Origin: Mariniblastus sp.
GTDB taxonomy: Bacteria > Planctomycetota > Planctomycetia > Pirellulales > Pirellulaceae
DNA length: 64,000 nt
Direction: 5' to 3'
Assembly: GCA_029251085.1 (NCBI GenBank)
Contig: JAQXDZ010000065.1
Coordinates: 1-64,000, forward strand
A program made the translations under genes and the position numbers. A model generated the notes under the pieces. It was not told the DNA's origin. It searched no databases and was given only the letters and a program-made list of their open reading frames with translations. Of the stretch, positions 55,401 through 64,000 are shown one piece after another; within the stretch, counting starts at the first letter, position 1, and every line of letters begins with the position of its first letter.

Positions 55401-55428
55401 AGTATAGCAGCACCTTCGTTAATCACGA
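55401..55428 (-). promoter_or_regulatory. candidate promoter of the selenoprotein-like gene
   Basis: On the minus strand an extended -10 TGCTATACT (hexamer at 55401-55406) lies 16 bases behind a weak -35 TCGTGA (55423-55428), about 50 bases before the start codon at 55350. Confidence 0.4.
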
Positions 55429-55709
55429 GGAATTTCGACTTTCCCTGCCAAACCTATCCAAAATTGCCATGCTGGTGACACCAGATATAAAACCCAAGCA
55501 AAACCGGTGCTTTTTTACCCAACTCTACACAACAAAGGGATGGGCAATGCTAAAGCAGGCATCCATTTAGAAGAAATTAAAGAATTTACGGAGTTCGAGC
55601 GGACTGAAAGATCTTCACGCAAAGGAGAAACCGAAAATCTCTTACCGGTCAAATTCTTGAATCTCTTTTCTTAGTTTTGCTAGACGAGAACGCCCTTCCA
55701 ACGCGGTCT
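55429..55709. other. intergenic region behind the cupin gene
   Basis: About 280 bases with no gene-like frame, no hairpin of note and no RNA gene recognised. Together with the promoter region it separates the cupin gene from the selenoprotein-like gene by 360 bases. Confidence 0.45.
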
Positions 55710-56153
55710 CTATTTGCCTTCGACTTTGGCAGATTCCTGTTTCACAGTCACCGGTCTGCCCTCGACGCCAGCATAGAACACAATGATCTCTGCGGGCTCG
55801 TCCGTTGCATTTTCGCCAAAATGCAGTTGGTTGACGAGTTCAACAATGGAATCCCCCGCCTTGATCTTTAACTTTCGATGATCATCGGTCACCACAGTTA
55901 ACTCGCCCTTGAGCAAGACCCCGGCATTGATATAGGGATGTCGATGCATCGCTAGTTTTGTTTTAGGCGGAACCGTTATCTTCAAAATGGTGACCTCCGG
56001 TTGCCCCTTGGGATAGGCGGGAAGTAGTTCACCATTCCAACTCTTGGTCGATTTGGCCAGTTCCTTAATTCTAATGTTGGTGTCGTGAACCTCGTGATCG
56101 TCATGGTTTCCAACTGCCACGCAGGCAAGAACAAAAACAATTAAATATTTCAT
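55710..56153 (-). CDS. exported cupin-domain protein
   Basis: 147 aa. Short signal peptide (residues 1-15, cleavage near AVGNH) followed by a His/Asp-rich stretch. Cupin motif 1: HRHPYINAGVLLKGELTV; motif 2: GDSIVELVNQLHFGEN, so metal ligands (His, His, Glu, His) look complete. A small periplasmic metal-binding cupin; substrate unknown. Independent of the downstream selenoprotein-like gene because of the 360-bp gap. Confidence 0.85.
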   Translation of the reverse strand: MKYLIVFVLACVAVGNHDDHEVHDTNIRIKELAKSTKSWNGELLPAYPKGQPEVTILKITVPPKTKLAMHRHPYINAGVLLKGELTVVTDDHRKLKIKAGDSIVELVNQLHFGENATDEPAEIIVFYAGVEGRPVTVKQESAKVEGK

Positions 56154-56450
56154 CTAATCCCCACTCTTCCATTAGTTCACTTTGAAAACCACGACCGCCA
56201 AAACCACGACCGCCCAATAGACCTGTATCCCGATCATTGCACCTGCACGAAATTAAGAACCGTCAGATGATCCGCGCTCCGATTCTAGCCCACTCACTCT
56301 GGCTTAGCACCTTCCGTCCCAATTTCGAATGAAAATCGGAAACCCTGCCTTTGAAAAAATCCACAAACTCACTTAGACGAAGAGTTTTGCGAAAATCGGC
56401 GACCAGGCTCATCCGCCTACGGCACTGGGATTAAACTAAGCGGAAAGCAG

Positions 56451-57095
56451 TTAGCCAAACAATTTTGGAAGGAACCGGCCCGTTCTTTGCATGTACCGCT
56501 TGTAGTCTTCTCCGAACATCTCCAACGCATCCCGTTCCTCAGCGATCGCTAACCTGCGATACACCCAGCATAATGCTGGAAGGGTGAAAAGGGTAAGTAG
56601 AGTTGGCCAGTTAATGACGCTGCCGATCAGAAATAGATAAAACCCCGTGTATTGCGGATGGCGGATAAACCGATAAAGCCCAGTTTGAGCCATCGAATTT
56701 GAGGCGACAGCACGATGAATTTCCCGCCAACCAATGACGGCCAGCAAACCACCAGCCACAATTAGCAGTTGACCAATGACGGTCAGCCAAACTTGCGTTG
56801 GACGAAGATATTCCTCGGGAATCGAGAGGATGATTGGCCAGAGATGACCATTGAAGTGATTTTCAGCATCTGCTTGCGTCCGCCCAACCCAAGTCATGAC
56901 AAAGTACGCGGTAAGAGGTACTCCATACATTTCTGCATAAAGCGCCATTACCCACGCCTGAGCAACCCCCGCCGACTTCCATTCAACCTTTCGCCGTGGT
57001 CTCAATATCCCGAACAGGAAAACCCCAACCACTACGATGTAAATCGCAACGAGCCAACCGTTGAAATACCCAATTTTAAAAAAACTAAACTGCAA
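56451..57095 (-). CDS. isoprenylcysteine carboxyl methyltransferase-like membrane protein
   Basis: 214 aa with five or six membrane segments. C-terminal family signature RFIRHPQYTGFYLFLIGSVI and EERDALEMFGEDYKRYMQRT matches the ICMT/PEMT-like (phospholipid methyltransferase, DUF1295-like) superfamily that binds S-adenosylmethionine at the membrane. The true substrate in bacteria of this type is unknown. Divergent from the DUF3050 gene. Confidence 0.83.
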   Translation of the reverse strand: MQFSFFKIGYFNGWLVAIYIVVVGVFLFGILRPRRKVEWKSAGVAQAWVMALYAEMYGVPLTAYFVMTWVGRTQADAENHFNGHLWPIILSIPEEYLRPTQVWLTVIGQLLIVAGGLLAVIGWREIHRAVASNSMAQTGLYRFIRHPQYTGFYLFLIGSVINWPTLLTLFTLPALCWVYRRLAIAEERDALEMFGEDYKRYMQRTGRFLPKLFG

Positions 57096-57270
57096 CTTCC
57101 CCCTCCTTCGAAAGCGACCTTAAGCACCCACCAGAATAGGTGGTTTTGTATGGGGAGGGCAAATTAGTCGTTACCCCATCGCTGGTTTGACCCCGCAGGA
57201 ACTGGTTAACAATCACTAAAAAATTTCGGGTAAAAACATAGTAATCAGAACGTTTACCCAGCGATAACAA

Positions 57271-58083
57271 ATGACGACCGATAGCAAAATTTTAAAAATC
57301 AATGCGAGCCTTGAGCCGCAGCGTTTGGCCTTAGTCAACCATCCAATTTATGAAGATATTTCCACCCTTCGTGATCTTCAAATCTTTATGGAGCACCATG
57401 TTTACGCAGTTTGGGATTTTATGTCGTTGTTAAAAAGTCTTCAGCAGCAAATCACTGGCTCAAACACCCCGTGGCTGCCATCAAGCAACAAAACAGCGAC
57501 TCGCCTAATTAACGAGATTGTGCTCGGTGAAGAAAGCGATGAAACAACCGATGGAAAATTTAGCAGCCATTTTGAGATGTATCTGCAGTCGATGATTGAC
57601 TGCGGTGCAAGCGTCTCGCCGATCAATGATTTTTTAAACTTCGTTCGCGATGGAGTCGGTGTCCGCGATGCCGTCTCGCGAGTAGACGCTCCACCGTCAG
57701 TGCAGACCTTCGTAGGCAATACGTTCTCTACAATAGAATCAAATCAAACGGTTCGAATCGCCGCTGCTTTTACGTTCGGCAGAGAGGATTTACTTCCAGC
57801 GATTTTCGAAAAAATTGTCGACCGGCTGAACTTGCAAAACCACGGCAAGCTCGATAACTTTCGCTACTACCTGAATCGTCACATCGAGCTGGATGCCGAT
57901 GAACACGGGCCCATGGCGGAGCGAATGGTAGAGTCGCTTTGCGGAAGCAGCACAATCAATTGGCAACTAGCTGAACTAGCAGCAAAAGACGCATTGCAGG
58001 CTCGCTTGTGCATGTGGGATGGGATGCACCAACGAATCCAAGCGGCCGGGCTCGCCCTACCATCGCTGAAATTGCAGAGTTAG
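57271..58083 (+). CDS. DUF3050 family protein
   Basis: 270 aa, soluble, mostly helical. DUF3050 landmarks: FMEHHVYAVWDFMSLLKSLQ (residues about 38-57), EMYLQSMIDCGAS, AAFTFGREDLLP and NRHIELDADEHGPMAERMV (about 206-224). Heme-oxygenase-like/TENA-like fold with His, Glu and Asp residues that could bind a di-metal centre, by analogy with relatives. Role unknown. A weak CTCTCT/AGAGAG hairpin follows the stop codon. Confidence 0.86.
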   Translation: MTTDSKILKINASLEPQRLALVNHPIYEDISTLRDLQIFMEHHVYAVWDFMSLLKSLQQQITGSNTPWLPSSNKTATRLINEIVLGEESDETTDGKFSSHFEMYLQSMIDCGASVSPINDFLNFVRDGVGVRDAVSRVDAPPSVQTFVGNTFSTIESNQTVRIAAAFTFGREDLLPAIFEKIVDRLNLQNHGKLDNFRYYLNRHIELDADEHGPMAERMVESLCGSSTINWQLAELAAKDALQARLCMWDGMHQRIQAAGLALPSLKLQS

Positions 58084-58627
58084 TTCCTTTGCCTCTCTCC
58101 TTGGTAGAGAGCAGACAATTATTAGCAAAACTTAACAATCAGCTCCATCGCTACGGGGGAAAGAAAAAGCTTCCCTAGTTGCACCTCGAACGCTGAAATT
58201 AGATGCAGCGGGGAGAGGTTTCTTTTTCGGTCGTTTATTTTTCTCGGTGTGTATTTATCGGGAAACTCAACACAGACCAAGCAAACATCAAACTTGGCCG
58301 TCACAATTTTTTAAGAGAATAAGTGTCCCTAGCACGTTTTACGAATTGCCGCACGTGGTGAATCAGTCCCCAGGAATGTATCGAAGCGTAACAAACCGTT
58401 TGGATGTGAATCAATTCTTTGACCTCTCGCCGTTTTTAATGCATTATTCAGAACGACGTTGTTTTTATTGTTTTCGAGGTATCAAAATGACGAACGTTAA
58501 ATTGAGTCATTCCTCTGCCACTCCCCTTTCAGAATGACTGTCTTTTTCTGAGGGAACTGACAACTACTGCAATCACAGAACCACACCTTGCCTTTACAAT
58601 TTGCAACCGCGAACGGAAAGCCCTTCC
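58084..58627. other. intergenic region
   Basis: About 540 bases. Only a weak hairpin without T-run at 58092-58112 behind the DUF3050 gene was noted. The plus-strand frame at 58247-58537 has no recognisable content or ribosome binding site. Nothing else supported. Confidence 0.45.
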
Positions 58628-58855
58628 ATGCTTCAACTCATGTGCAAACGAATCGAACAGATTTCCGATGGAAGTTTTCTCGTAGACGTCATGTTTGAGT
58701 TAATCTTGAATGGCGAATCAACTGACCAGTTCGTGAAATTTAAACTGCAACCTGATTACTGCGAAGTTGGCGACTTGTACGAACTTACCGCCCATGACTT
58801 CGCCAGTGCTCAAGGGCAAAGTATCAATTCTTCTCTGATTGCTTCGCTAAATTAG
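58628..58855 (+). CDS. small hypothetical protein
   Basis: 75 aa from the ATG at 58628; the frame could start nine codons earlier. Predicted two-strand/helix mix: CKRIEQISDGSFLVDVMFEL and VKFKLQPDYCEVGDLYELTA, with no signal peptide. The codon usage and charge pattern look like a real protein but I recognise no family. Convergent with the M1 peptidase gene. Confidence 0.5.
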   Translation: MLQLMCKRIEQISDGSFLVDVMFELILNGESTDQFVKFKLQPDYCEVGDLYELTAHDFASAQGQSINSSLIASLN

Positions 58856-58909
58856 GCTTATCGCAACGGACTTCAGTGAATCTCAGCGACGTTCCGCGAG
58901 GGACTTCTC

Positions 58910-60565
58910 CTAGCGTGCCTTCGAATCGATGAAAAAGTTCCGATCCACTTCGAAGGTCTTAATCGCTTCGTTTCGACGCAATTCTTGCATTCCTTCTGTT
59001 GGCTTTATCGAAACGACCTCACCATTTATCCGCACTCTTAGCGGATAATCGTAGCCTGGCACCACATTTTGATACTGATACTCGAGTCGATTTCCATCGA
59101 TCTGATACCTTAGAACAGGTATTTTTGTAGTTCGGAGGTATTGGTCGAAAAACAAGCCAAAATCAATACCGGATTCCTGACTAATGTAAGACTCAATCTT
59201 TTTGGTTCCCACGGTTTGATGCCGAAATTTCTTGTTGAGCCCTCGCAGGATACTCCGCCACTTTTTATCGTCATTGATCGTATGGCGAATTGAATGCAGC
59301 ATATTGCCGCCCTTGTAATACATATCCCCAGATGACCCACGGCCATTGACATTGTATTCCCCAATAATGGGCTGGTCATTCTTGACCAATTTTCGACAAC
59401 CAAGAACGTAGTCCTGCGCTTCTTTTTCAGTGAAGTGATACTCAACAAATAAATTCTCAGAGTAGTTTGTAAAACTCTCATGGATCCACATGTCTGCACC
59501 ATCCTTCATCGAGATGTTGTTACCGAACCACTCATGCCCCGACTCATGAACAATAATGAAATCAAACTTTAACCCAACTCCCGTCGCACTGAGGTCTCGA
59601 CCGCGATAACCATTCTTGAATCCGTTTCCGTAAGTTACTGAACTCTGATGCTCCATCCCCAAATAGGGAACCACCACTAATTTGTAGCTATCCTCATAAA
59701 ATGGATACGGTCCAAACCAGTGCTCGAATGCTCGCAATGTCCTCGGCGCTTCCTTAAAGTGTTTCTGAGCAGTTTCGCGTTGATGATCGAGAACCCAATA
59801 ATCAACATCCAAATCGCCGCCCTCACCAGAAAAGGTTTCTGAAAAATTGACATAGTTTCCGATGTTCATGTTCACGCCGTAGTTATTGATTGGATTAGTG
59901 ACTTCCCACAAAAACGTCCGGGTCTGATTCTTTTGATCGTGCAACTTTTGCTTAAGACGACCGTTGGAAACCGCAACTAAATCCTCAGGCACCGTTACCT
60001 GAATCGACATTCCCCGATCAGGTTCGTCGTATCCATGATCTTTATTCGGCCACCAAACACTCGCTCCGATACCTTGGCAGGACGTCGCAATAAAGTGATT
60101 TCCTTTGATGTCTTTCTGCCAAGACACGCCTCCGCTCCACGGAGGATTTTCAGCTACGATTGGTTGACCACCGTACTTAACGATAATTGAACTAGCAGTA
60201 CCAACTTTCAAGTCGTTATCAAATTCAACGAAGTACGCGTTCCCCTCCCGGACAAATTTCAACTCTCTCTCACCTACTTTGACCCACTCGATCTGAAGCG
60301 GCGCCTGTAAATCAATTTGAAGCCGTCTGCCCGGACTCACAGGAATGAATGTAATTTCGTTCGTGCCCTCAATCGTCCTTGCTTCAGGGTCAACCTCGAT
60401 CTTCAAGTCATAACGTTGAAGGTCCCACCACGCCCGTTCAGCAGTTACCGTCCCTCGGAGTTCGACGGCTCGCTGGTCAGACACAGTCGTATCGGTCTGT
60501 GCAAAAACTGCCGAAGGGACCGAATTTAGAAACAGCATCAAAAACAACAATCTACAAGCGTGCAT
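58910..60565 (-). CDS. exported M1-family metallopeptidase
   Basis: 551 aa, signal peptide residues 1-22 (cleavage near VFAQT). N-terminal beta domain (about 45-240) of the M1 type, catalytic part with GMEHQSSVTYG (replacing GAMEN), zinc site HESGHEWFGNN near residue 340 and WIHESFTNYSE with the third ligand Glu. It lacks the long C-terminal domain of PepN, ending shortly after the catalytic domain plus a small beta domain. Likely a periplasmic aminopeptidase. Divergent from the IclR gene. Confidence 0.92.
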   Translation of the reverse strand: MHACRLLFLMLFLNSVPSAVFAQTDTTVSDQRAVELRGTVTAERAWWDLQRYDLKIEVDPEARTIEGTNEITFIPVSPGRRLQIDLQAPLQIEWVKVGERELKFVREGNAYFVEFDNDLKVGTASSIIVKYGGQPIVAENPPWSGGVSWQKDIKGNHFIATSCQGIGASVWWPNKDHGYDEPDRGMSIQVTVPEDLVAVSNGRLKQKLHDQKNQTRTFLWEVTNPINNYGVNMNIGNYVNFSETFSGEGGDLDVDYWVLDHQRETAQKHFKEAPRTLRAFEHWFGPYPFYEDSYKLVVVPYLGMEHQSSVTYGNGFKNGYRGRDLSATGVGLKFDFIIVHESGHEWFGNNISMKDGADMWIHESFTNYSENLFVEYHFTEKEAQDYVLGCRKLVKNDQPIIGEYNVNGRGSSGDMYYKGGNMLHSIRHTINDDKKWRSILRGLNKKFRHQTVGTKKIESYISQESGIDFGLFFDQYLRTTKIPVLRYQIDGNRLEYQYQNVVPGYDYPLRVRINGEVVSIKPTEGMQELRRNEAIKTFEVDRNFFIDSKAR

Positions 60566-60727
60566 GACAAAGTATCCGTCAGAATGGATTCAGGTTCGTT
60601 AACGCCTCAATTGTAACGCCACTCCCCCAATATCCCTCCCCGCAAATCACTATCCGTCCGATTGCTACCCAAAAAACCTGACCAAATCGCGCCCTCAGCA
60701 ACCGGATCGCCTAAAAACCAAAAAACT

Positions 60728-60757
60728 CCACCATTTGAACCGTTGTTCAAATGGTGG
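60728..60757. promoter_or_regulatory. 13-bp perfect inverted repeat, candidate operator
   Basis: CCACCATTTGAAC and GTTCAAATGGTGG flank the centre CGTT. It lies about 90 bp before the IclR-family start codon and about 160 bp before the divergent M1 peptidase start, a typical place for an autoregulatory operator; an RNA hairpin in the leader is also possible. Confidence 0.5.
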
Positions 60758-60847
60758 CGGAGGGGTAAACTTAAGTCGCTATCGGATCGCGACTCTTCCC
60801 CAACTAACGCCCCTATATCTTTCATTAAACATTCGTGAAGTGAAATT

Positions 60848-61762
60848 ATGAGCCAATCATCACAAATCAAAGATACTGAACCGACCCAACTAGATGGTCA
60901 ATTCCCGGACAACTTAGAAGCCAGTGAGGGGGCAGACTCCTTGAACGACGGCGTTGTAAAAGTGACAACTGAACCTCGTAAAACAAGTCTGGCAACGAAT
61001 GCAGTCAAAGGAGCCGCGGCTTTTTCGAAGAGCATTGCGATTTTGCAAATGATTGCGGATTCCGAACAACCTCCATCAATTTCAATGCTGGTTCGGCAAA
61101 GCAATTTACCTCGCCCTACGCTCCATCGCCTTTTAAAGGCACTCGCTGCTGAGGACATGGTTGAGCTCAGACCCAATAAGACCTACGCCGTTGGTGCACG
61201 TACGCTTCAGTTAGCTGGACGCGCTCTCGCTCAAAACGATTTGGCTAAAATCGCTGCACCCGAGATGAGTTTGTTAAGTGCTCAGACGCAGGAAACGGTG
61301 CACCTCGCAATCCGAAGTAGCAACGATCTTGTTTACATCTACAAAAAAGATACACCGCATGCGGTTCGCATTGCCTCAACAGTCGGCGCGCGAGTTCCCT
61401 GCCACGCGAGTGCCGTTGGTAAATGCCTCATCGCATTTTTATCAGAAGAAGAACGAATTCGTGTCGTTGATTCATTGGACATGCGGAGGTTGACGGATTT
61501 CACAATCACCGACCGCAACGATTTGCTCGCAGAATTTGAAAAAATCCGCAAGCATGGTTATGCAATCTCTCATCAGGAAAGCGATCTTGAGATCCAGTGT
61601 TTTGCAACTTGTATTTTTGATCGCAACGGACAACCGGCCGCTGGAGTTAGCATTAGTGTGCCAATCTATCGCCTCAAAACAAACCGTGATGAATATTTAA
61701 AGCCGCTTCTGGAATGTCGAGATCGGATCATGCAAAAACTGGGTTGCGCTCAAGTCAAATAA
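60848..61762 (+). CDS. IclR-family transcriptional regulator
   Basis: 304 aa. An acidic N-terminal tail of about 50 residues precedes the winged helix-turn-helix (about 60-120: SISMLVRQSNLPRPTLHRLL, then KTYAVGARTLQLAG). The C-terminal effector domain (about 125-300) has VPCHASAVGKCLIAF and YAISHQESDLEIQCFATCIF, IclR family signatures. Longer tail than usual. Binds an unknown small molecule. A perfect inverted repeat upstream may be its operator. Confidence 0.93.
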   Translation: MSQSSQIKDTEPTQLDGQFPDNLEASEGADSLNDGVVKVTTEPRKTSLATNAVKGAAAFSKSIAILQMIADSEQPPSISMLVRQSNLPRPTLHRLLKALAAEDMVELRPNKTYAVGARTLQLAGRALAQNDLAKIAAPEMSLLSAQTQETVHLAIRSSNDLVYIYKKDTPHAVRIASTVGARVPCHASAVGKCLIAFLSEEERIRVVDSLDMRRLTDFTITDRNDLLAEFEKIRKHGYAISHQESDLEIQCFATCIFDRNGQPAAGVSISVPIYRLKTNRDEYLKPLLECRDRIMQKLGCAQVK

Positions 61763-61908
61763 TTGCCAACGGTTTTAAATGTGTGAACGCGGTTCACTCA
61801 GTTGCCTCCTCAACTAAATCTTCGCCCTCGATCCTCTCGCGGTAGACCTTTGCGCAAGTTAAACGATAGGCACTTGCCATCTCGCAAATCTATTCTGTGG
61901 AAAAATCA

Positions 61909-62430
61909 ATGCAATTCAATTCAGCCCCCACACCCAATGAGTATCACCAATTCTACGGGAAGTACATTTCGCTGGTTGATCCCGACAAGTTGCCAGATGA
62001 ACTTACTAGCCAAGCGGGCGAGTTAAAAAAACTGCTCGCCAACCTCTCGGATTCTGAAGTCAATTGCCTGCACGAACCATACACGTGGACGCTCAAGCAG
62101 GTAGTTGGCCACCTAATTGACTGCGAGAGAATTTTCAGCCATCGCCTGAATCGAATTGCGGTTGGTGACGAAACACCAATTCCCGGCATTGATCAAAATA
62201 AGTATGTTTCGGCAATCGATTACTCGCCTGTTCCCATGGCCAGTCTTCTGGATGAATTCGAACATCTTCGGATCGCCAACTGTTTACTTTGCGATCGTCT
62301 ATCAATCGCTTCGATGACCAACATGGGAATCGCTTCCGACAACCCTGTCTCAGCTCGAGCCAATCTCTTTATTTTGGCGGGACACGTACGATACCATCTA
62401 GAAATCATCAAACAGCGAATCGAGTCGTAA
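61909..62430 (+). CDS. DinB-family protein
   Basis: 173 aa from the ATG at 61909 (GTG at 61897 is less likely). Four-helix DinB fold: WTLKQVVGHLIDCERIFSHR (first metal His and the following residues, about 63-82) and a C-terminal GHVRYHLEIIKQRI with two His. The three His are the usual metal ligands. Many members use bacillithiol or mycothiol; here the cofactor is unknown. 146 bp downstream of the IclR gene. Confidence 0.88.
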   Translation: MQFNSAPTPNEYHQFYGKYISLVDPDKLPDELTSQAGELKKLLANLSDSEVNCLHEPYTWTLKQVVGHLIDCERIFSHRLNRIAVGDETPIPGIDQNKYVSAIDYSPVPMASLLDEFEHLRIANCLLCDRLSIASMTNMGIASDNPVSARANLFILAGHVRYHLEIIKQRIES

Positions 62431-62458
62431 ATGAAGGCGAATTATTTTTTCGCCAGCA

Positions 62459-63787
62459 TTACGAATTGCTCACCATAGATAGCCGTCCCCACCGAACCAT
62501 CATTCCGAGTGCAATCAAACCCGCGACCGCAGCGAGCACCTTCCAGGGGATGAATAAAACCAATCCGCAACATCCAAGCAGACCGAGCCACGCAAACCCT
62601 GCTGGAAAAATTCGCTCGGCAGGTTCAACACGAATAGCGCACAAATTTGTCAGCGCATAGTAAATTAAAACCGTCGTAGCGCTGAACGACCACGCCAGCT
62701 TCACGTCACCAATCAAAACCAAAGTACCAACCACCGCAGCCACTGCCAGCGTCGCCCGGAACGGCACTCCCCGACGGTCAATGACGGCCAGCGATTTTGG
62801 TAGATCAGACCTGCGAGCCATTGCGAGAACCACACGGGATAATCCCAAGACGAGATTTAACATTACCCCAAGCATTGCTGTAATCCCGCCGATACTCACC
62901 AATACAACAACCCACCCCATCCCGGTCGACTCAGCTACCCGAAAAAGAGGCGCAGCCCACTTCCCAGTCGCGTCACTCAGTTCGACAGTCCCAATGGTCG
63001 CCATGCCGACCCAGGCAACCGACACGTAAACGGCCATTGCAAGTGCTAGAGTGATGATCATCGCTCGAGGAATAATCCTCCGCGGATCAACGACCTCTTC
63101 GCCCATCGTTGCAATTCGCCCATAACCGGTATAGGCGACAAACATAAGAGCGGCGGCAGATAACAGTGAATACCACGATTCACTTCCCTGTCCCGACGGA
63201 AAAATCTCAACAGCTTCCGGTGCCTTCACGAACCTGAAGTCTCCCTTGACCAAAAAACCAGCAACGACAAGAACCGTCAAAGAGACAAGGGTAAGACAGA
63301 CAATCACTGTATTAATTCTGGCAGTCCGACGAATGCCAATTAACACAATGGCAGTGATGCAGACAACAATAAAGAGCCCTCCCAACACATTGCCGGTATA
63401 GGATACTCCTTCGATTTGAATCATCGACTGGCCTCCTAAAGCGGCTAGATATCCCGACAACCCCAGAGCTGCCGTCGCTGCCGAAGCTGATTTCGCGCAA
63501 AGAAACAACCAACCAGCAGCGAAGCCCATTGGCGGGGAAAGCCATCGATAACCGTACTCGTAAGTTCCACCACTTACCGGGTGGACAGCAGCTAATTGAG
63601 CGCTACTCAGGCCGTTGCAAATAGCAACCACACCTGCAATTAAGATTGCCCAGATTATATTTGTGCCGCAAACACCACTCCCAATGCCAATGCTGACAAA
63701 TACGCCTGTCCCTAAAATTGAGCCCAGACCCAACATAACAGCGCCGACTCCGCCGATTTGGCGTGGCAATTCTTGTTTTTCAATCAT
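62459..63787 (-). CDS. APC-family amino acid permease
   Basis: 442 aa with about twelve membrane segments. N-terminal GLGSILGTGVFVSIGIGSG (the APC substrate-binding GxGxGxF-type loop) and YTGYGRIATMGEEVVDPRRI (helix 6 region) are characteristic. Amino acid or polyamine import by proton or cation symport; exact substrate unclear. Convergent with the DinB gene. Confidence 0.93.
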   Translation of the reverse strand: MIEKQELPRQIGGVGAVMLGLGSILGTGVFVSIGIGSGVCGTNIIWAILIAGVVAICNGLSSAQLAAVHPVSGGTYEYGYRWLSPPMGFAAGWLFLCAKSASAATAALGLSGYLAALGGQSMIQIEGVSYTGNVLGGLFIVVCITAIVLIGIRRTARINTVIVCLTLVSLTVLVVAGFLVKGDFRFVKAPEAVEIFPSGQGSESWYSLLSAAALMFVAYTGYGRIATMGEEVVDPRRIIPRAMIITLALAMAVYVSVAWVGMATIGTVELSDATGKWAAPLFRVAESTGMGWVVVLVSIGGITAMLGVMLNLVLGLSRVVLAMARRSDLPKSLAVIDRRGVPFRATLAVAAVVGTLVLIGDVKLAWSFSATTVLIYYALTNLCAIRVEPAERIFPAGFAWLGLLGCCGLVLFIPWKVLAAVAGLIALGMMVRWGRLSMVSNS

Positions 63788-64000
63788 ATTGCACGAATTC
63801 AGTTATGAGACAAGAGACAAACCAGAAACAAGACAAACCAGAAACAGGGGACGTACCTCGAGAAAATCTTCGTTCCCGTTTTTTGATTTGTCTATTTTAA
63901 TTTTCTAATCAGCTTCCGAAAAGAGCAAGCACTGAGGGGAACCCCTGCCATCCCACCGGGGCAGCCATACCCGCCCCCCTGTCCTGTAGCGTCTCCTCGA
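63788..64000. repeat. region with direct repeats and a REP-like imperfect palindrome
   Basis: GACAAACCAGAAACA occurs twice (63816-63830 and 63832-63846). It is followed by GGGGACG (63847-63853) and CGTTCCC (63871-63877), an imperfect inverted repeat. Similar GGGGACGTACC-type sequences flank REP-associated transposase (RAYT) remnants in other genomes, as I recall. No transposase frame is present within the window. Confidence 0.4.

Noticed and set aside
58247-58537. 96-codon plus-strand frame
   Set aside because: Composition and lack of ribosome binding site or domain do not support a gene.

Overview
The window looks like a chromosomal segment of a planctomycete, most likely from the Pirellulaceae or a close relative. 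The evidence is the gene families present: a DUF1559 prepilin-type protein, a DUF1570 peptidase-like protein, an SHD1 domain behind a TlpA-type thioredoxin fold, large secreted parvulins, a DUF3472/PA14 protein and a PepSY membrane protein. Genes are loosely packed on both strands, base composition looks intermediate by eye, and there is no phage, integron or CRISPR array. The only RNA gene found is a tRNA-Arg.

Layout. 1-9 kb: a cut-off M61 aminopeptidase, then housekeeping genes (adk, serS, an M20 dipeptidase, clpS, mtaB) and an NtrC-type regulator. 9-19 kb: a LuxR-type regulator whose phospho-acceptor Asp is a Glu, a DUF1570 protein, two secreted proteins (one a parvulin), a membrane acyltransferase, hpd and an exported EEP-family protein. 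18.6-26.9 kb: an iron-sulfur (SUF) island on the minus strand in the order sufR-like, sufC, sufB, sufD, a three-domain cysteine desulfurase, a Rieske protein, a SufT-like protein and a small unknown protein. 27-37.4 kb: an alanine/sodium symporter, several exported proteins including a tandem parvulin, a membrane-anchored nuclease-like protein, an aspartate-type aminotransferase, inositol-3-phosphate synthase and an FHA protein. 37.8-43.4 kb: tRNA-Arg and a compact minus-strand operon (DUF1559, lipoprotein, DUF4198/kelch, TPR, cupin, PepSY). 43.4-44.5 kb: a gene-poor stretch with paired repeat boxes. 44.5-54 kb: a CxxCH/alpha-toroid protein, a 1195-residue multidomain exported protein, a zincin/YkgJ fusion and a very large MscS-type channel. 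54-64 kb: a predicted selenoprotein, two cupin/methyltransferase-type genes, DUF3050, an M1 peptidase, an IclR regulator, a DinB protein and an amino-acid permease.

The most notable item is at 54145-55350 (minus). A planctomycete TlpA-type lipoprotein is interrupted by a single in-frame TGA exactly at the first catalytic Cys of the thioredoxin motif (W-[TGA]-P-P-C). The frame stays open on both sides. A stem-loop with a GG-starting apical loop lies 31 nt downstream of the TGA, and the gene has its own candidate promoter, ribosome binding site and terminator. The simplest reading is a selenocysteine (UPPC) thioredoxin-fold protein, which conventional gene calling would split into two genes. 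Also notable are the cysteine desulfurase-persulfide dioxygenase-rhodanese fusion in the SUF island and the Glu-bearing receiver domain.

All functional statements come from motif recognition and family knowledge; no database search was possible.
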